NCBI GenBank assembly: GCA_027486405.1
Contig: JAIXPD010000031.1
Coordinates: forward strand, 50,727-114,726
Origin: Azospirillum sp.
GTDB taxonomy: Bacteria; Pseudomonadota; Alphaproteobacteria; Azospirillales; Azospirillaceae
DNA: 64,000 nt
Direction: 5' to 3'
Translations under genes and position numbers: made by a program
The notes under the pieces: generated by a model
What the model saw: the letters and a program-made list of their open reading frames with translations, nothing else
Database searches by the model: none
What the model was told of the DNA's origin: nothing
In this document: one piece after another, positions 35,238-45,651 of the stretch
Layout of the letters: each line of letters begins with the position of its first letter
Position numbering within the stretch: position 1 is the stretch's first letter

Positions 35238-35571
35238 GGTGGGCGTCCTGCGTTGGCGGTTGCCAACCGGCGAGACCGGCGGCGGCGCGTTTTACCCGGA
35301 TAAAAATCAAAAAGCAAGAAACTCCATTGATTAGGTGTGATACGAGGCTTGCGTCAAGCTTGCCGAGTCTGCGGCACAGAAGCGCAACCGAATCCGTGTC
35401 GTGTGACGCAATGTTCGAGATTTGATGAAACTGCTTGGGATCGATGTTCTCGCGCGCGCGGTGAAAGTCTTCACGCGCACCGGTGGCGTTGTCGCTTGAC
35501 ACTGGCGCACGCTGCACCGACAAAGCACATCGGCCTTTGCTTCACCGCGACACCATCAGGGATCTGTTCTC
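35238..35571. other. 334-bp divergent regulatory region
   Basis: It separates the leftward efflux operon from the rightward lytic transglycosylase gene. The left 100 bp (35300-35345) are AT-rich and probably hold the efflux promoter; the right end has a consensus -35 hexamer. No operator palindrome of the TetR or MarR kind was found, which leaves the regulation of the pump open. Confidence 0.5.
35496..35524 (+). promoter_or_regulatory. Candidate sigma-70 promoter of the lytic transglycosylase gene
   Basis: A perfect TTGACA is followed after 17 bp by GACAAA, a weak -10 match, about 47 bp before the ATG at 35572. The -35 box is convincing; the -10 is not. Confidence 0.35.
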
Positions 35572-36621
35572 GTGAAACATCGTTCTCTCGCGACTCTTCC
35601 GACGATTGGTGCTTTGGTGTGTCTTGCCTTCGGGCTGGCGGGCTGTGCGACGGACGGCACGCAGGGAACCGGAAACGGCGCGGTCGAGACGGCCTATGTG
35701 CCCGATCCCAAGGACCCGCTGGGCCGTTGGGTTCCGCTGATTCGCGAGGCGTCCGAACGCTACGACATGCCGGAAAAATGGATCCGCGCGGTGATGATGC
35801 GCGAGAGCAACGGGCGGGCGACCAGCAACAGCGGCAAGCCGCTGACCAGCTCGGCCGGGGCCATCGGGCTGATGCAGGTGATGCCCGGCACCTATGAGCT
35901 GATGCGCTTCCAATACGGACTGGGACCGGACCCGGCGGATCCGCGCGACAACATCATGGCGGGCACGGCCTATCTGCGGCAGATGTACGATCTGTTCGGC
36001 GCGCCGGGCTTCCTCGCCGCCTACAATTGCGGCCCGGCCTGCTACGCCAGCCATCTGGCGGGCAAGCAACGGCTGCCGCGCGAAACCAAGCAGTACATCG
36101 CCGCCCTGACGCCGGTGCTGCGCGGGTCGGCCCCGCGCACGCCGTCGCAGTCGGCGGGTGCGTCCGCCATCGAAATCGCCGTCGTTCCCAACGACGCGCC
36201 CAAGCCGCAGAAGGGCGAAGGGCAGGTTGTGGTCGCCATGGCGGTCCCGGAAGCCGCCCCGGTCGCCAAGGCCCCGGAGCGCACGGAAACCACCGTGGCC
36301 GTCACCGCCCCATCCACCACCCCCGCCACCAACGCTCCGGCCAAGGCCCCCGAGTCGCGGCCGGTGGTGGTGGCCAAGGCCGAACCGCCCGCCGCTGCCC
36401 CGGTTCCCGCCCCCGCTCCCGCGCCGATCCAGGTGGCCGCTGTGCCGCCCGCCGCTCCGGCGCGCAGTGTGGAAACCCAGGTGGCCGAAGCGCTGCTGGC
36501 CCCGCAATCGGTCGCGGCGGGTCAACGCGTGGTCATCCGTTTCATTTCCCAAAACGCCAAGGGCTGCGGCAGCCTGACCGGCAAGGGCAGCATGTGCGTG
36601 GCGCTGGCTCCGGGGTCGTAA
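35572..36621 (+). CDS. Lytic transglycosylase lipoprotein (SLT domain) with Pro/Ala-rich tail
   Basis: A 349-aa lipoprotein: signal peptide with lipobox LAGC (Cys at about residue 25). The SLT domain (about 45-185) has the catalytic Glu in VMMRESNGRA, then GAIGLMQVMPGTYELM and FLAAYNCGPA. It should cleave the glycan strands of peptidoglycan. About 140 residues of Ala/Pro/Val-rich linker follow, ending in a short segment with two Cys (NAKGCGSLTGKGSMCVAL) that may form a disulfide. The linker could span the cell-wall layer. The gene ends before a strong bidirectional terminator. Confidence 0.9.
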   Translation: MKHRSLATLPTIGALVCLAFGLAGCATDGTQGTGNGAVETAYVPDPKDPLGRWVPLIREASERYDMPEKWIRAVMMRESNGRATSNSGKPLTSSAGAIGLMQVMPGTYELMRFQYGLGPDPADPRDNIMAGTAYLRQMYDLFGAPGFLAAYNCGPACYASHLAGKQRLPRETKQYIAALTPVLRGSAPRTPSQSAGASAIEIAVVPNDAPKPQKGEGQVVVAMAVPEAAPVAKAPERTETTVAVTAPSTTPATNAPAKAPESRPVVVAKAEPPAAAPVPAPAPAPIQVAAVPPAAPARSVETQVAEALLAPQSVAAGQRVVIRFISQNAKGCGSLTGKGSMCVALAPGS

Positions 36622-36673
36622 CCCTCGGGCAAGCGCGCGGACCAACGCGGGCAAACACGAGCGTGCAAACATG

Positions 36674-36710
36674 AAAAGGGCGCTTTCCGGTTGGGAAAGC
36701 GCCCTTTTTT
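36674..36710. terminator. Bidirectional intrinsic terminator
   Basis: A perfect 15-bp stem (AAAAGGGCGCTTTCC against GGAAAGCGCCCTTTT) with a 5-base loop carries A and T runs on both sides. It sits between the convergent lytic transglycosylase and RAM-domain genes and can serve both. Confidence 0.9.
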
Positions 36711-36763
36711 GTGACCATCGCCGCCGCTTCTCTGTCGTGCGGCGGCTTCAATCGCGTGTCCGC

Positions 36764-37006
36764 TTACGCGAACGCCTTGTACGCGATCAGCGTGAAGGTG
36801 TCGCGCACGCCGGGCAGGGTTTGAACATGGTCGGTGACAAACCGGCCGATGTCGTCCTCCTGCGTCAGATAGCATTTCATCAGCAGATCATATTGGCCGG
36901 AGATGGAATGCACCTCCGACACCGCTTCGATCTGTTGCACGGCCTGATCGGCAACGGCGTAGGCCTTGCCCAGCTCGCACTTGACCATGATGAAGATGGT
37001 CTGCAC
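36764..37006 (-). CDS. Stand-alone Lrp/AsnC ligand-binding (RAM) domain protein
   Basis: An 80-aa protein consisting only of the AsnC-type ligand-binding domain: TIFIMVKCELGKAYAVADQ, then EAVSEVHSISGQYDLLMKCYL and VQTLPGVRDTFTLIAYKAF. It has no DNA-binding helix-turn-helix. Such stand-alone domains form dimers or decamers that bind amino acids. It starts 4 bp after the stop of the DEAD-box helicase gene and is probably co-transcribed with it. A regulatory partner is not evident. Confidence 0.88.
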   Translation of the reverse strand: MQTIFIMVKCELGKAYAVADQAVQQIEAVSEVHSISGQYDLLMKCYLTQEDDIGRFVTDHVQTLPGVRDTFTLIAYKAFA

Positions 37007-37010
37007 CGGA

Positions 37011-38621
<1,611 letters not shown>

Positions 38622-38863
38622 CCAACCTGTTTCTGCTTTGGAGTTCGCAAATCGAGCGCACAACGCCCGACGCTTAGATAGTGCCGCAGAATAGGTAATC
38701 GCCGCCCTATGTCAATAGACGCCCGCATTTTGGGCTGAAAATAAAGGGATTCACGCGCGCGGTTGGCGAACATTCGCCTGTGGGATAGGCTGATGGGCCG
38801 GGCGGCGCGGTGCCGTTCCTCAGGGCGTTCATCAGGGCGTTCATCAGCGAAGAGTGTGCATCC

Positions 38864-39418
38864 ATGATTCTCCGCGCCGAAGAATCGGTTTTGGTCGTTG
38901 TCGACGTGCAGGACCGCCTGTTGCCCGCCATCCACGACTCCGCCCGCGTGCTGCGCACCGTGACCACGCTGCTGACCGGGGCCGGGCTGCTGGGTGTGCC
39001 GGTGATCGTCACCGAACAATACCCCAAGGGGCTGGGCGGCACGGTGGAGTCGGTGCGCGCGGCATTGCCCGCCGGAACCCCGACCATCGAGAAAATCACC
39101 TTCGCCTGCACCGGCGAACCCGCCTTCAACGCGGCTTTGGACGCCCTGGCCGCGCAAGGCCGCCACCAGATCGTCGTCTGCGGGACGGAGGCGCATGTCT
39201 GCGTCCTGCAAACCGTGCTGGGGCTGCGGCAGGCCGGGCGGTCGCCTTATCTCGTCGCCGACGCGGTGTCGTCGCGCACGCCGGAGAATCACGCCGCCGC
39301 CGTCCAGCGGATGAGCGCTGCCGGGATCCCGGTCGTCACCACCGAAATGGCGCTGTTCGAATGGATGGAGCGGGCGGGAACCCCGCAGTTCAAGGCGGTC
39401 AGCGCGCTGGTGCGCTGA
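38864..39418 (+). CDS. Isochorismatase-family cysteine hydrolase
   Basis: A 184-aa hydrolase with the cysteine-hydrolase triad: Asp14 in VVVDVQDRL, Lys in EQYPKGLG and the nucleophile Cys in GTEAHVCVLQT (about residue 113). The family splits amides such as nicotinamide or ureido compounds; this one resembles the YcaC-like group, whose substrate is uncertain. The ATG at 38864 begins MILRAEESVLV; the longer frame from 38810 has no conserved residues and runs over a 12-bp direct repeat (AGGGCGTTCATC twice). An alpha/beta hydrolase gene follows 25 bp later in the same direction. Confidence 0.88.
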   Translation: MILRAEESVLVVVDVQDRLLPAIHDSARVLRTVTTLLTGAGLLGVPVIVTEQYPKGLGGTVESVRAALPAGTPTIEKITFACTGEPAFNAALDALAAQGRHQIVVCGTEAHVCVLQTVLGLRQAGRSPYLVADAVSSRTPENHAAAVQRMSAAGIPVVTTEMALFEWMERAGTPQFKAVSALVR

Positions 39419-39443
39419 TGGCGGGCGAGACGGAGAACCGATC

Positions 39444-40166
39444 ATGAGCAGCCCCACCCGAATCCCCACCCGAACCCCGTTGATCCTGCTGCCCGGCATG
39501 CCGCTGGACGCGGCGCTGTGGGCGCACCAGACCCGGTTTCTGGCCGACATCGCCGATCCGGTGGTCCCGGTGTTGAGCGGCGAGGACTCGATCGCCGCCA
39601 TGGCCACGCGGGTGCTGGACGCCGCCCCGCCGCGCTTTGCCGTGGCCGGGCTGTCGATGGGTGGCTATGTCGCCCTGGAGATTCTGCGCCGCGCGCCGGA
39701 GCGGGTGGAGCGGCTGGCCTTGCTCGACACCAACGCCCGCGCCGACACGCCCGAACAGACCGCCACCCGGCGTGAAGCGATGGCGCTGGCCCAACAGGGG
39801 AAATACCGGACGGTGATGCAGGCGGGCATGGCGCGGTTGGTCCATCCCGACCGGCTGGCCGACCGCGCCCTGGTCGACGATGTTCTGGCCCAGATGGAGC
39901 GGGTGGGGGTGGATGGGTATCTGCGCGAGCAGACCGCCATCATCACCCGACCCGACAGCCGCCCCGGCCTGTCGGCCATCGCCTGCCCGACGCTGGTGCT
40001 CTGCGGCCGTCAGGACGCGCTGACCCCGCCCGCCCTGCACACGGAAATGGCCGAGGCGATCCCCGGCGCGCGCCTGGTGGTGATCGAGGAGTGCGGCCAC
40101 CTGTCCAGCCTGGAACAGCCGGTGGCGGTCACGGCGCTGCTGCGCGATTGGCTGTTGCGTTCCTGA
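39444..40166 (+). CDS. Alpha/beta hydrolase
   Basis: A 240-aa single-domain hydrolase. The oxyanion region is LILLPGMPLDAALW, the nucleophile Ser is in VAGLSMGGYVAL, the Asp in LCGRQDALTPP and the His in EECGHLSSLEQP, so the triad is complete. The substrate is unknown; esterases and carboxymethylbutenolide-type enzymes share this pattern. It is likely co-transcribed with the isochorismatase-like gene upstream. It is convergent with the next gene, 24 bp away. Confidence 0.88.
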   Translation: MSSPTRIPTRTPLILLPGMPLDAALWAHQTRFLADIADPVVPVLSGEDSIAAMATRVLDAAPPRFAVAGLSMGGYVALEILRRAPERVERLALLDTNARADTPEQTATRREAMALAQQGKYRTVMQAGMARLVHPDRLADRALVDDVLAQMERVGVDGYLREQTAIITRPDSRPGLSAIACPTLVLCGRQDALTPPALHTEMAEAIPGARLVVIEECGHLSSLEQPVAVTALLRDWLLRS

Positions 40167-40190
40167 CGCGGAGCGTGCCCGGGGCCGACG

Positions 40191-40811
40191 TCAGCAATCC
40201 GGCCGCAGGAAACAGACACGGTCCGCGCGCCGGGTCGGGAACAACGACACGGTCATGTCGCTGATGAGCTGGCGCAGGCCGGGATCGTCCAGGCCCTTGG
40301 GGTTGTCCAGCCAGCCGGTGGCGGTGGTCAGCGCCCCGCCGCCTCGGCAGAAGGCCCCCTGCACGACCAACGTGGTGCCAGGGAGTGCGGCACCCGGCGG
40401 CTGGGTCGGCACCGCATCGTCGCGGCAGACGCCCCAACTGGGCAGATTGCCGGTGGCGTTGAAGACCAGGACGACGCGGTAATCGGGCCGGGCGCTGTCG
40501 TTCGGCGTGGTGGTCAGGGTGGTGCGCACCCCCATGATGCGGTTCTGCATCGACGGCAGCACCGCGCGGGCCAACGCCTCCGCTCCGCCGCCAAAGGGCT
40601 GCCCGTGCAGCACGACGCGCAGGTCGCGGTCGTTGGCGGCGTACACCACCTCCTGGAGCGTGTAGGCGGGCATCGGGTCGCCGGCAACCACCCGTTCGGC
40701 GCAACCGGGCAGGGCGGCGGGCAGGGCGGCGGTCAGGGCGATGGCCAGAAGAGGACCGGTCCGAGCGGCGCGGCGGGAACCAGCCTTGCGGCCAAGGCGG
40801 GGATCGATCAT
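40191..40811 (-). CDS. Putative lipoprotein, 206 aa, unknown function
   Basis: The N-terminus is Arg-rich followed by a hydrophobic stretch and a lipobox-like site (LAIALTAALPAALPGC). The rest is a soluble domain with patterns PAYTLQEVVYAANDRDLRVVLHG and YRVVLVFNATG, and five Cys in the mature part (VCRDD, FCRGGG, VCFLRPDC) that could pair. I do not recognise the family. The ATG at 40811 has an excellent ribosome site (GGAGGTGAT), which decides against the longer frame to 40835. Confidence 0.75.
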   Translation of the reverse strand: MIDPRLGRKAGSRRAARTGPLLAIALTAALPAALPGCAERVVAGDPMPAYTLQEVVYAANDRDLRVVLHGQPFGGGAEALARAVLPSMQNRIMGVRTTLTTTPNDSARPDYRVVLVFNATGNLPSWGVCRDDAVPTQPPGAALPGTTLVVQGAFCRGGGALTTATGWLDNPKGLDDPGLRQLISDMTVSLFPTRRADRVCFLRPDC

Positions 40812-40857
40812 GGCATCACCTCCATGGTCCTGCACCCCCGCGCCTGGACCGGGGGTG

Positions 40858-41601
40858 TCAGGCGTCTTGCAGCCAGCGGTTCGCCGCGAGGGCGATCAAC
40901 TCCGGGTAATTCGTCCATTCCGGCCCGATCAGCGGCAATCCCATCTCGTCGATGATCCGGGCGACCGTCTCGGTGGTCAACTCCACCCCCAGCGCGCGGG
41001 CGCGGCGGGCGATCACCATCTCCTGACCCCAGAAATAAACCCGCTTGGCCCCGGTGTTGGCGGCCATGGTCTGCACCTGGGCCACCCGCTCGTCCCCGTT
41101 CAGCGGCAGCCAGATGTCGGCCAGCAGCGTGTCCGCCGGGCGGTCCGGCGTGAAGGTCATGGCGTCGCCGTGGATGACCTGGATCTTGGCGGCGGCCTCG
41201 GGCGGCAATTGGCTGAACACCGCCAACTCATCGATCAGCCCGATCACCTCGGGATCCATCTCCACCACGGTGACGCGCGTCACCTCCGGGCGCAGCGCGG
41301 CGTTCGCCGCCGCCCAGCCCATGCCCAGCCCCATCACCACGGTGTCGCCCACCGCCGCGCGGCAGCCCAACTCCTGGCTTTCCACCTCGCGCGCCGACAG
41401 CGACATCCAGGTGTCGGCCCGGCCATCCACGGCTTTGCGGGCCAGAACCGCGAGATTCTGGTTGATGACCCCGCCGCTCCAATACCCGGTGCCGAGGTTG
41501 AACGGCGACACCATCAGAAACCAGTTCGCCCCCTCCCGCGCGTCGTAACGGGGCATGAACAGGTCGGTTTGGTACAGGACCGGCATGGGCGTGTTAGACA
41601 T
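40858..41601 (-). CDS. SAM-binding Rossmann-fold protein, spermidine-synthase-like
   Basis: A 247-aa protein. It has the class I methyltransferase glycine motif VVMGLGMGWAAANAAL, an acidic ribose-binding residue in VTVVEMDPEVIGLID and the segment ADTLLADIWLP after beta-4, which together resemble spermidine synthase-like proteins. The diagnostic polyamine-binding residues are not obvious, so activity may differ. It overlaps the end of parE by 8 bp (start within the parE stop region) and is likely co-transcribed with it. Confidence 0.7.
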   Translation of the reverse strand: MSNTPMPVLYQTDLFMPRYDAREGANWFLMVSPFNLGTGYWSGGVINQNLAVLARKAVDGRADTWMSLSAREVESQELGCRAAVGDTVVMGLGMGWAAANAALRPEVTRVTVVEMDPEVIGLIDELAVFSQLPPEAAAKIQVIHGDAMTFTPDRPADTLLADIWLPLNGDERVAQVQTMAANTGAKRVYFWGQEMVIARRARALGVELTTETVARIIDEMGLPLIGPEWTNYPELIALAANRWLQDA

Positions 41602-43582
41602 CGATGTCGTCCACCTTCACGAATTTGGCGTTGTCCTGAATGAACTTAAACCGCAATTCGGGGCGTTTTCCCATCAAATCTTCAACCAGGGACCGGGTGC
41701 GTTCGCTGTCCTCGCGCTCTTCGGGATCGGCGGCGTTGGGAACCACAACCCGCAACAGGCTGCGCTTGGCCGGATCCATGGTGGTGTCGCGCAACTGCGC
41801 GGGCATCATTTCGCCCAACCCCTTGAATCGGCTGATGTCCGGCTTCTTGCCCTTGAACATGCGGGCCATCAGCTCGTCCTTGTGGGCATCGTCGCGGGCG
41901 TAGACCTGCTTGTTGCCGTGGCTCAGGCGGTAGAGCGGGGGCAGGGCAAGGTAAAGATGACCGTTCTGGATCAGGCCGGGCATCTCCCGGTAGAAGAAGG
42001 TCATCAGCAGGGAGGCGATGTGCGCGCCGTCCACGTCGGCGTCGGTCATGATGATGACCCGCTCGTAACGCAGCTTGTCGGTGGAAAACTCCTTGCCGAC
42101 GCCGCAGCCCAGCGCCTGGGTCAGATCGTTCAGCTCCTGGTTCGCCTTCATCTTGTCGATGGAGGCGTTGGCGACGTTCAGGATTTTGCCGCGCAGGGGC
42201 AGGATCGCCTGGGTTTCGCGCTGGCGCGCCTGTTTGGCCGAACCGCCCGCCGAATCGCCCTCCACCAGGAAGATTTCGGTTCCTTCGGGGGAGTTGCGCG
42301 AGCAATCGGCCAGCTTGCCGGGCAGGCGCAGGCGGCGGGTGGCGGTCTTGCGGCCCATCTCCTTGGACTGTTTGCGCCGCGCCCGCTCCTCGGCCTTTTC
42401 GATCAGCCGGTCCAACAGGGCGTTGGCCGAGGGCGGGTTGCCCGACAGCCAATGGTCGAAATGGTCCTTGACCGCCGCCTCGACCAGCTTTTGCGCCTCC
42501 GCCGTGACCAGCTTTTCCTTGGTCTGGCCCTGGAAATGCGGCTCGCGGATGAAGACCGACAGCAGCACGCAGGCGTCGCCCAGCACGTCGTCGGCGGTGA
42601 TCTGCCCGGCGCGCTTGTTGTTGGTCAGCTCGCCATAGCCCTTCAGACCGCGCGTCAAGGCGGTGCGCAGGCCCGCTTCGTGCGTGCCGCCCTGCGGGGT
42701 GGGAACGGTGTTGCAATAGGTGTGGGAAAAGCCCTCGTCGTCGTCGGGCCAGGCGACCGCCCATTCGACCCGGCCCTGACCATTGGGGAAATCCAACGAT
42801 CCGGCGAAGGGGGCGGGGGTCAGCGTCTTGCGGTCCTTCAGCGCCGCCGTCAGGTAATCGAGCAGCCCGCCGGGGAAATGCAGCGTCTCGCTGGCCGGAG
42901 TCGTCGAATCGGCGGGCAGCATCGCCGGATCGCAGCTCCAGCGGATTTCCACGCCCCGGTAGAGATAGGCCTTGGACCGCACCATCCGATAGACGCGGTG
43001 CGGCTCAAACCGGGCCGACTCGCCGAAAATCTCGGCGTCGGGGTGGAACCGGATGGTGGTCCCGCGCCGGTTGACGTGGCCCTTGCCGGTCAACGGCCCT
43101 TGCGGCACGCCCCGGCTGTACTCCTGCACGAACAAGTGCTTGTCGCGCGCCACCTCCACCGTCAGCCGGTCCGACAGCGCGTTGACCACCGACATGCCCA
43201 CGCCGTGCAGGCCGCCCGAGGTCTCATACACCTTGTTGGAGAATTTGCCGCCGGAGTGCAGCGTGGTCAGAATGACCTCCAACGCTGATTTGCCGGGGTA
43301 TTTCGGGTGGTCGTCGATGGGGATGCCGCGCCCGTTGTCGCGCACCACCACCGTGTTGTCCGCCATCAGCTCCAGATCGATCCGGCTGGCGTGGCCCGCC
43401 ACGGCTTCGTCCATCGCGTTGTCGAGGATTTCGGCGATCAGATGGTGCAGGGCGCGGTCGTCCACGCCGCCGATGTACATGCCGGGGCGGCGGCGGACAG
43501 GCTCAAGCCCCTCCAAAACCTCGATGTCCTGGGCGGAGTAGCTGTCGGCCTTGCGGCCGTTGTTCTCGAAAAGATCGCTCAT
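41594..43582 (-). CDS. parE: DNA topoisomerase IV subunit B (ParE)
   Basis: A 662-aa type IIA topoisomerase ATPase subunit that decatenates daughter chromosomes with ParC. GHKL ATPase motifs: EILDNAMDEAVAGHA, DNGRGIPIDDHPKYP and GGLHGVGMSVVNALS. TOPRIM motifs: FLVEGDSAGGSAKQAR and IIMTDADVDGAHIASLL. The motif around LRYERVI and the overall length are of the ParE rather than GyrB type, the latter usually being longer. The ATG at 43582 is the conserved start; the upstream extension of the open frame is unconserved. parC is not in the window. Confidence 0.92.
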   Translation of the reverse strand: MSDLFENNGRKADSYSAQDIEVLEGLEPVRRRPGMYIGGVDDRALHHLIAEILDNAMDEAVAGHASRIDLELMADNTVVVRDNGRGIPIDDHPKYPGKSALEVILTTLHSGGKFSNKVYETSGGLHGVGMSVVNALSDRLTVEVARDKHLFVQEYSRGVPQGPLTGKGHVNRRGTTIRFHPDAEIFGESARFEPHRVYRMVRSKAYLYRGVEIRWSCDPAMLPADSTTPASETLHFPGGLLDYLTAALKDRKTLTPAPFAGSLDFPNGQGRVEWAVAWPDDDEGFSHTYCNTVPTPQGGTHEAGLRTALTRGLKGYGELTNNKRAGQITADDVLGDACVLLSVFIREPHFQGQTKEKLVTAEAQKLVEAAVKDHFDHWLSGNPPSANALLDRLIEKAEERARRKQSKEMGRKTATRRLRLPGKLADCSRNSPEGTEIFLVEGDSAGGSAKQARQRETQAILPLRGKILNVANASIDKMKANQELNDLTQALGCGVGKEFSTDKLRYERVIIMTDADVDGAHIASLLMTFFYREMPGLIQNGHLYLALPPLYRLSHGNKQVYARDDAHKDELMARMFKGKKPDISRFKGLGEMMPAQLRDTTMDPAKRSLLRVVVPNAADPEEREDSERTRSLVEDLMGKRPELRFKFIQDNAKFVKVDDIDV

Positions 43583-43692
43583 GGGGGCGCATCGTAGGAA
43601 TTTCGTCAGGGGTGCGCAAGCGCATCCTGTGGGGCTTATATACCGAGGTCCGGCGCGATGCTGCGTCAAATTTTCACGACGGCGAGGGTCTG

Positions 43693-44088
43693 ATGAGCAA
43701 AGGTGCCACCTACGACTTTGACCATGGTCCCGCCCTGCGGGCGATCGCCATGCCCGCCGACACCAATCCCAATGGCGATATTTTCGGCGGCTGGCTGTTG
43801 TCGCAGATGGATTTGGCCGGGGGAACGGTGGCGGTGCGGCGGTCGCGCGGGCGTGTCGCCACGGTGGGGATCGAGGCGATGACCTTCCACAAGCCGGTTT
43901 TCGTCGGCGATGAGGTGAGCTGTTTCGCCACCATTGAGAAGGTGGGCCGCACCTCCATGCGGGTCCGCATTGAAACCTGGGTGCGCCGCCAGCGCTCCGG
44001 CGAGGAGGCGATCAAGGTGACGGAAGGCGTCTTCACCTACGTCGCCATCGGCGAGGATCGTTTGCCGCGCGAGGTGCCGCCGGAATGA
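43693..44088 (+). CDS. Acyl-CoA thioesterase, hotdog fold (YciA type)
   Basis: A 131-aa hotdog protein. RAIAMPADTNPNGDIFGGWLLSQMDLAGG holds the catalytic region of YciA-type thioesterases, followed by TVGIEAMTFHKPVFVGDEVSCFATI. It should hydrolyse acyl-CoAs in the cytosol. The ATG at 43693 is preceded by GAGG at good spacing; the longer frame from 43612 is not conserved. It is divergent from parE and convergent with the ModE-like gene. Confidence 0.9.
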   Translation: MSKGATYDFDHGPALRAIAMPADTNPNGDIFGGWLLSQMDLAGGTVAVRRSRGRVATVGIEAMTFHKPVFVGDEVSCFATIEKVGRTSMRVRIETWVRRQRSGEEAIKVTEGVFTYVAIGEDRLPREVPPE

Positions 44089-44094
44089 GGGCGC

Positions 44095-44454
44095 TTACGG
44101 CTCCTCGGCCTGGTAATCCGGATTGACCATGGCTTGCAGGGCGGCCAGCCGGTGGGCGGTGGCGACGCGCGCCTCCCGCTCCACCGCGCGGTAATGGTCG
44201 ATCACCTGTTCGCCGACGGCGGTCAGGACGGTTCCGCCGCCCTGACGCCCGCCGACGGCGGCGGTGACCACCGGTTCCTTGAACAGGCGGTTCATGTCAT
44301 CGACCAGCAGCCACGCCCGCCGGTAGGACATGCCCAGCGCCCGCCCGGCGGCGGAGATCGATCCGGTGTCGCGGATCCGCTCCAACAGCATGATCTTTCC
44401 CGGTCCGATGGCCCCGGCGGGATCGAAATCAATGCGGATGTGCAGACGCGTCAT
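44095..44454 (-). CDS. ModE-type winged-helix transcriptional regulator, DNA-binding part only
   Basis: A 119-aa protein corresponding to the N-terminal domain of ModE: LLERIRDTGSISAAGRALGMSYRRAWLLVDDMN and GGRQGGGTVLTAVGEQVIDHYR. The C-terminal molybdate-binding (MOP) domains of E. coli ModE are absent, as is common for short alphaproteobacterial homologues. Molybdenum sensing by it is therefore unproven. No molybdate transport gene is next to it; the DUF2478 gene at 11807 is the only other metal-linked gene in the window. Confidence 0.88.
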   Translation of the reverse strand: MTRLHIRIDFDPAGAIGPGKIMLLERIRDTGSISAAGRALGMSYRRAWLLVDDMNRLFKEPVVTAAVGGRQGGGTVLTAVGEQVIDHYRAVEREARVATAHRLAALQAMVNPDYQAEEP

Positions 44455-44478
44455 GCGGGGGCCTGTGCCTGTGTCGGG

Positions 44479-45597
44479 TCAGCGGGCGGCCGAATCCAGC
44501 CCGTCGTCGCTCCATTGTCCGGTGCGGAAGAAATCCTCCACCCGCGCGATCCAGGGATCAATATCAATCCCGGCGGCGTTCAGCCAGTCGCGGTTGAAGT
44601 AGGTCCCGCTGTAGCGTTCGCCCGGATCGCAGATCAGCGTGGCGACGCTGCCGCGCCGCCCGGCCCGCGCCATCTCCGCGATCAGGCTGATGGAGCCGAT
44701 CAGGTTGGTCCCGGTCGATCCGCCGCAGGACCGGCCCAACCGGTCGCGCAGCACCCAGGCGGCGGCGACGCTGGCGGCGTCGGGCACGCGGATCATGCGG
44801 TCGATGACGCCGGGCTGAAAGGACGGTTCCACCGTCGGCCGCCCGATGCCCTCGATGCCGGAGCCGCGCCCGACGGTCGCCGCCGGATTCTGGTCGCGGA
44901 AGCCGTCAAAGAAGGCCGAATGCTCCGGATCCGGCACGCAGACCTTGGTCGGCAGCCGCCGGTAACGGACGTAGCGGCCCATGGTGGCGGAGGTGCCGCC
45001 GGTCCCGGCCCCGCAGACGATCCAGTCGGGAATCGGCTGCGGTTCGCGCGCCAACTGTTCGAAGATGGATTGGGCGATGTTGTTGTTGCCGCGCCAGTCG
45101 GTGGCGCGTTCGGCGTAGGTGAACTGGTCCATGAAATGCCCACCCGCGTCGCGGGCCAGCCGCCGGGCCTCCGCGCAGACTTGCGACGCCTGATCGACCA
45201 TGTGGCAGCGCCCGCCGTAGAACGCGATCTGCGCGATCTTGGCCGGGGAGGTCCCGCGCGGCATCACCGCGACGAAGGGCAGCTCCAGCAATTGGGCGAA
45301 ATAGGCCTCCGACACGGCGGTGGAGCCGCTCGACGCCTCGATCACCGTGGTTCCTTCGCGAATCCAGCCGTTGCACAGCCCGTAGAGGAACAGCGACCGC
45401 GCCAGCCGGTGTTTCAGGCTGCCGGTGGGGTGGGTCGATTCGTCCTTCAGATACAGGGTGATGCCCGGTGTGGCGGGCAGCGGCAGGCGCAACAGATGGG
45501 TGTCGGCGGACCGGTTGACGTCCGCCTCGATGCGCCGCAGCGCTTCATCGAGCCAGGAACGGGCGGCGGGCGACGGGGGAACGGAAAGCGCGGTCAT
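44479..45597 (-). CDS. PLP-dependent cysteine-synthase-family protein
   Basis: A 372-aa fold-type-II PLP enzyme. The PLP lysine is in [13 protein letters not shown] (Lys62), the phosphate-binding Gly loop is [12 protein letters not shown], and the substrate loop is [15 protein letters not shown]. It differs from CysK in having a long N-terminal extension and the CGGSTGTNL motif near the C-terminus, as in a group often called PLP-dependent cysteine synthase family, possibly acting as a desulfhydrase. It faces a divergent AraC-type regulator that may control it. Confidence 0.82.
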   Translation of the reverse strand: MTALSVPPSPAARSWLDEALRRIEADVNRSADTHLLRLPLPATPGITLYLKDESTHPTGSLKHRLARSLFLYGLCNGWIREGTTVIEASSGSTAVSEAYFAQLLELPFVAVMPRGTSPAKIAQIAFYGGRCHMVDQASQVCAEARRLARDAGGHFMDQFTYAERATDWRGNNNIAQSIFEQLAREPQPIPDWIVCGAGTGGTSATMGRYVRYRRLPTKVCVPDPEHSAFFDGFRDQNPAATVGRGSGIEGIGRPTVEPSFQPGVIDRMIRVPDAASVAAAWVLRDRLGRSCGGSTGTNLIGSISLIAEMARAGRRGSVATLICDPGERYSGTYFNRDWLNAAGIDIDPWIARVEDFFRTGQWSDDGLDSAAR

Positions 45598-45651
45598 GGA
45601 ATCCTGTCCAGAAGATGAACCGTCCAGTGAGCGAACGGTTCCGCCGCCACC

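Noticed and set aside
40858..41601. Naming this gene spermidine synthase (speE)
   Set aside because: The SAM-binding core is clear, but the polyamine-site residues were not recognised, so only a similarity is stated.
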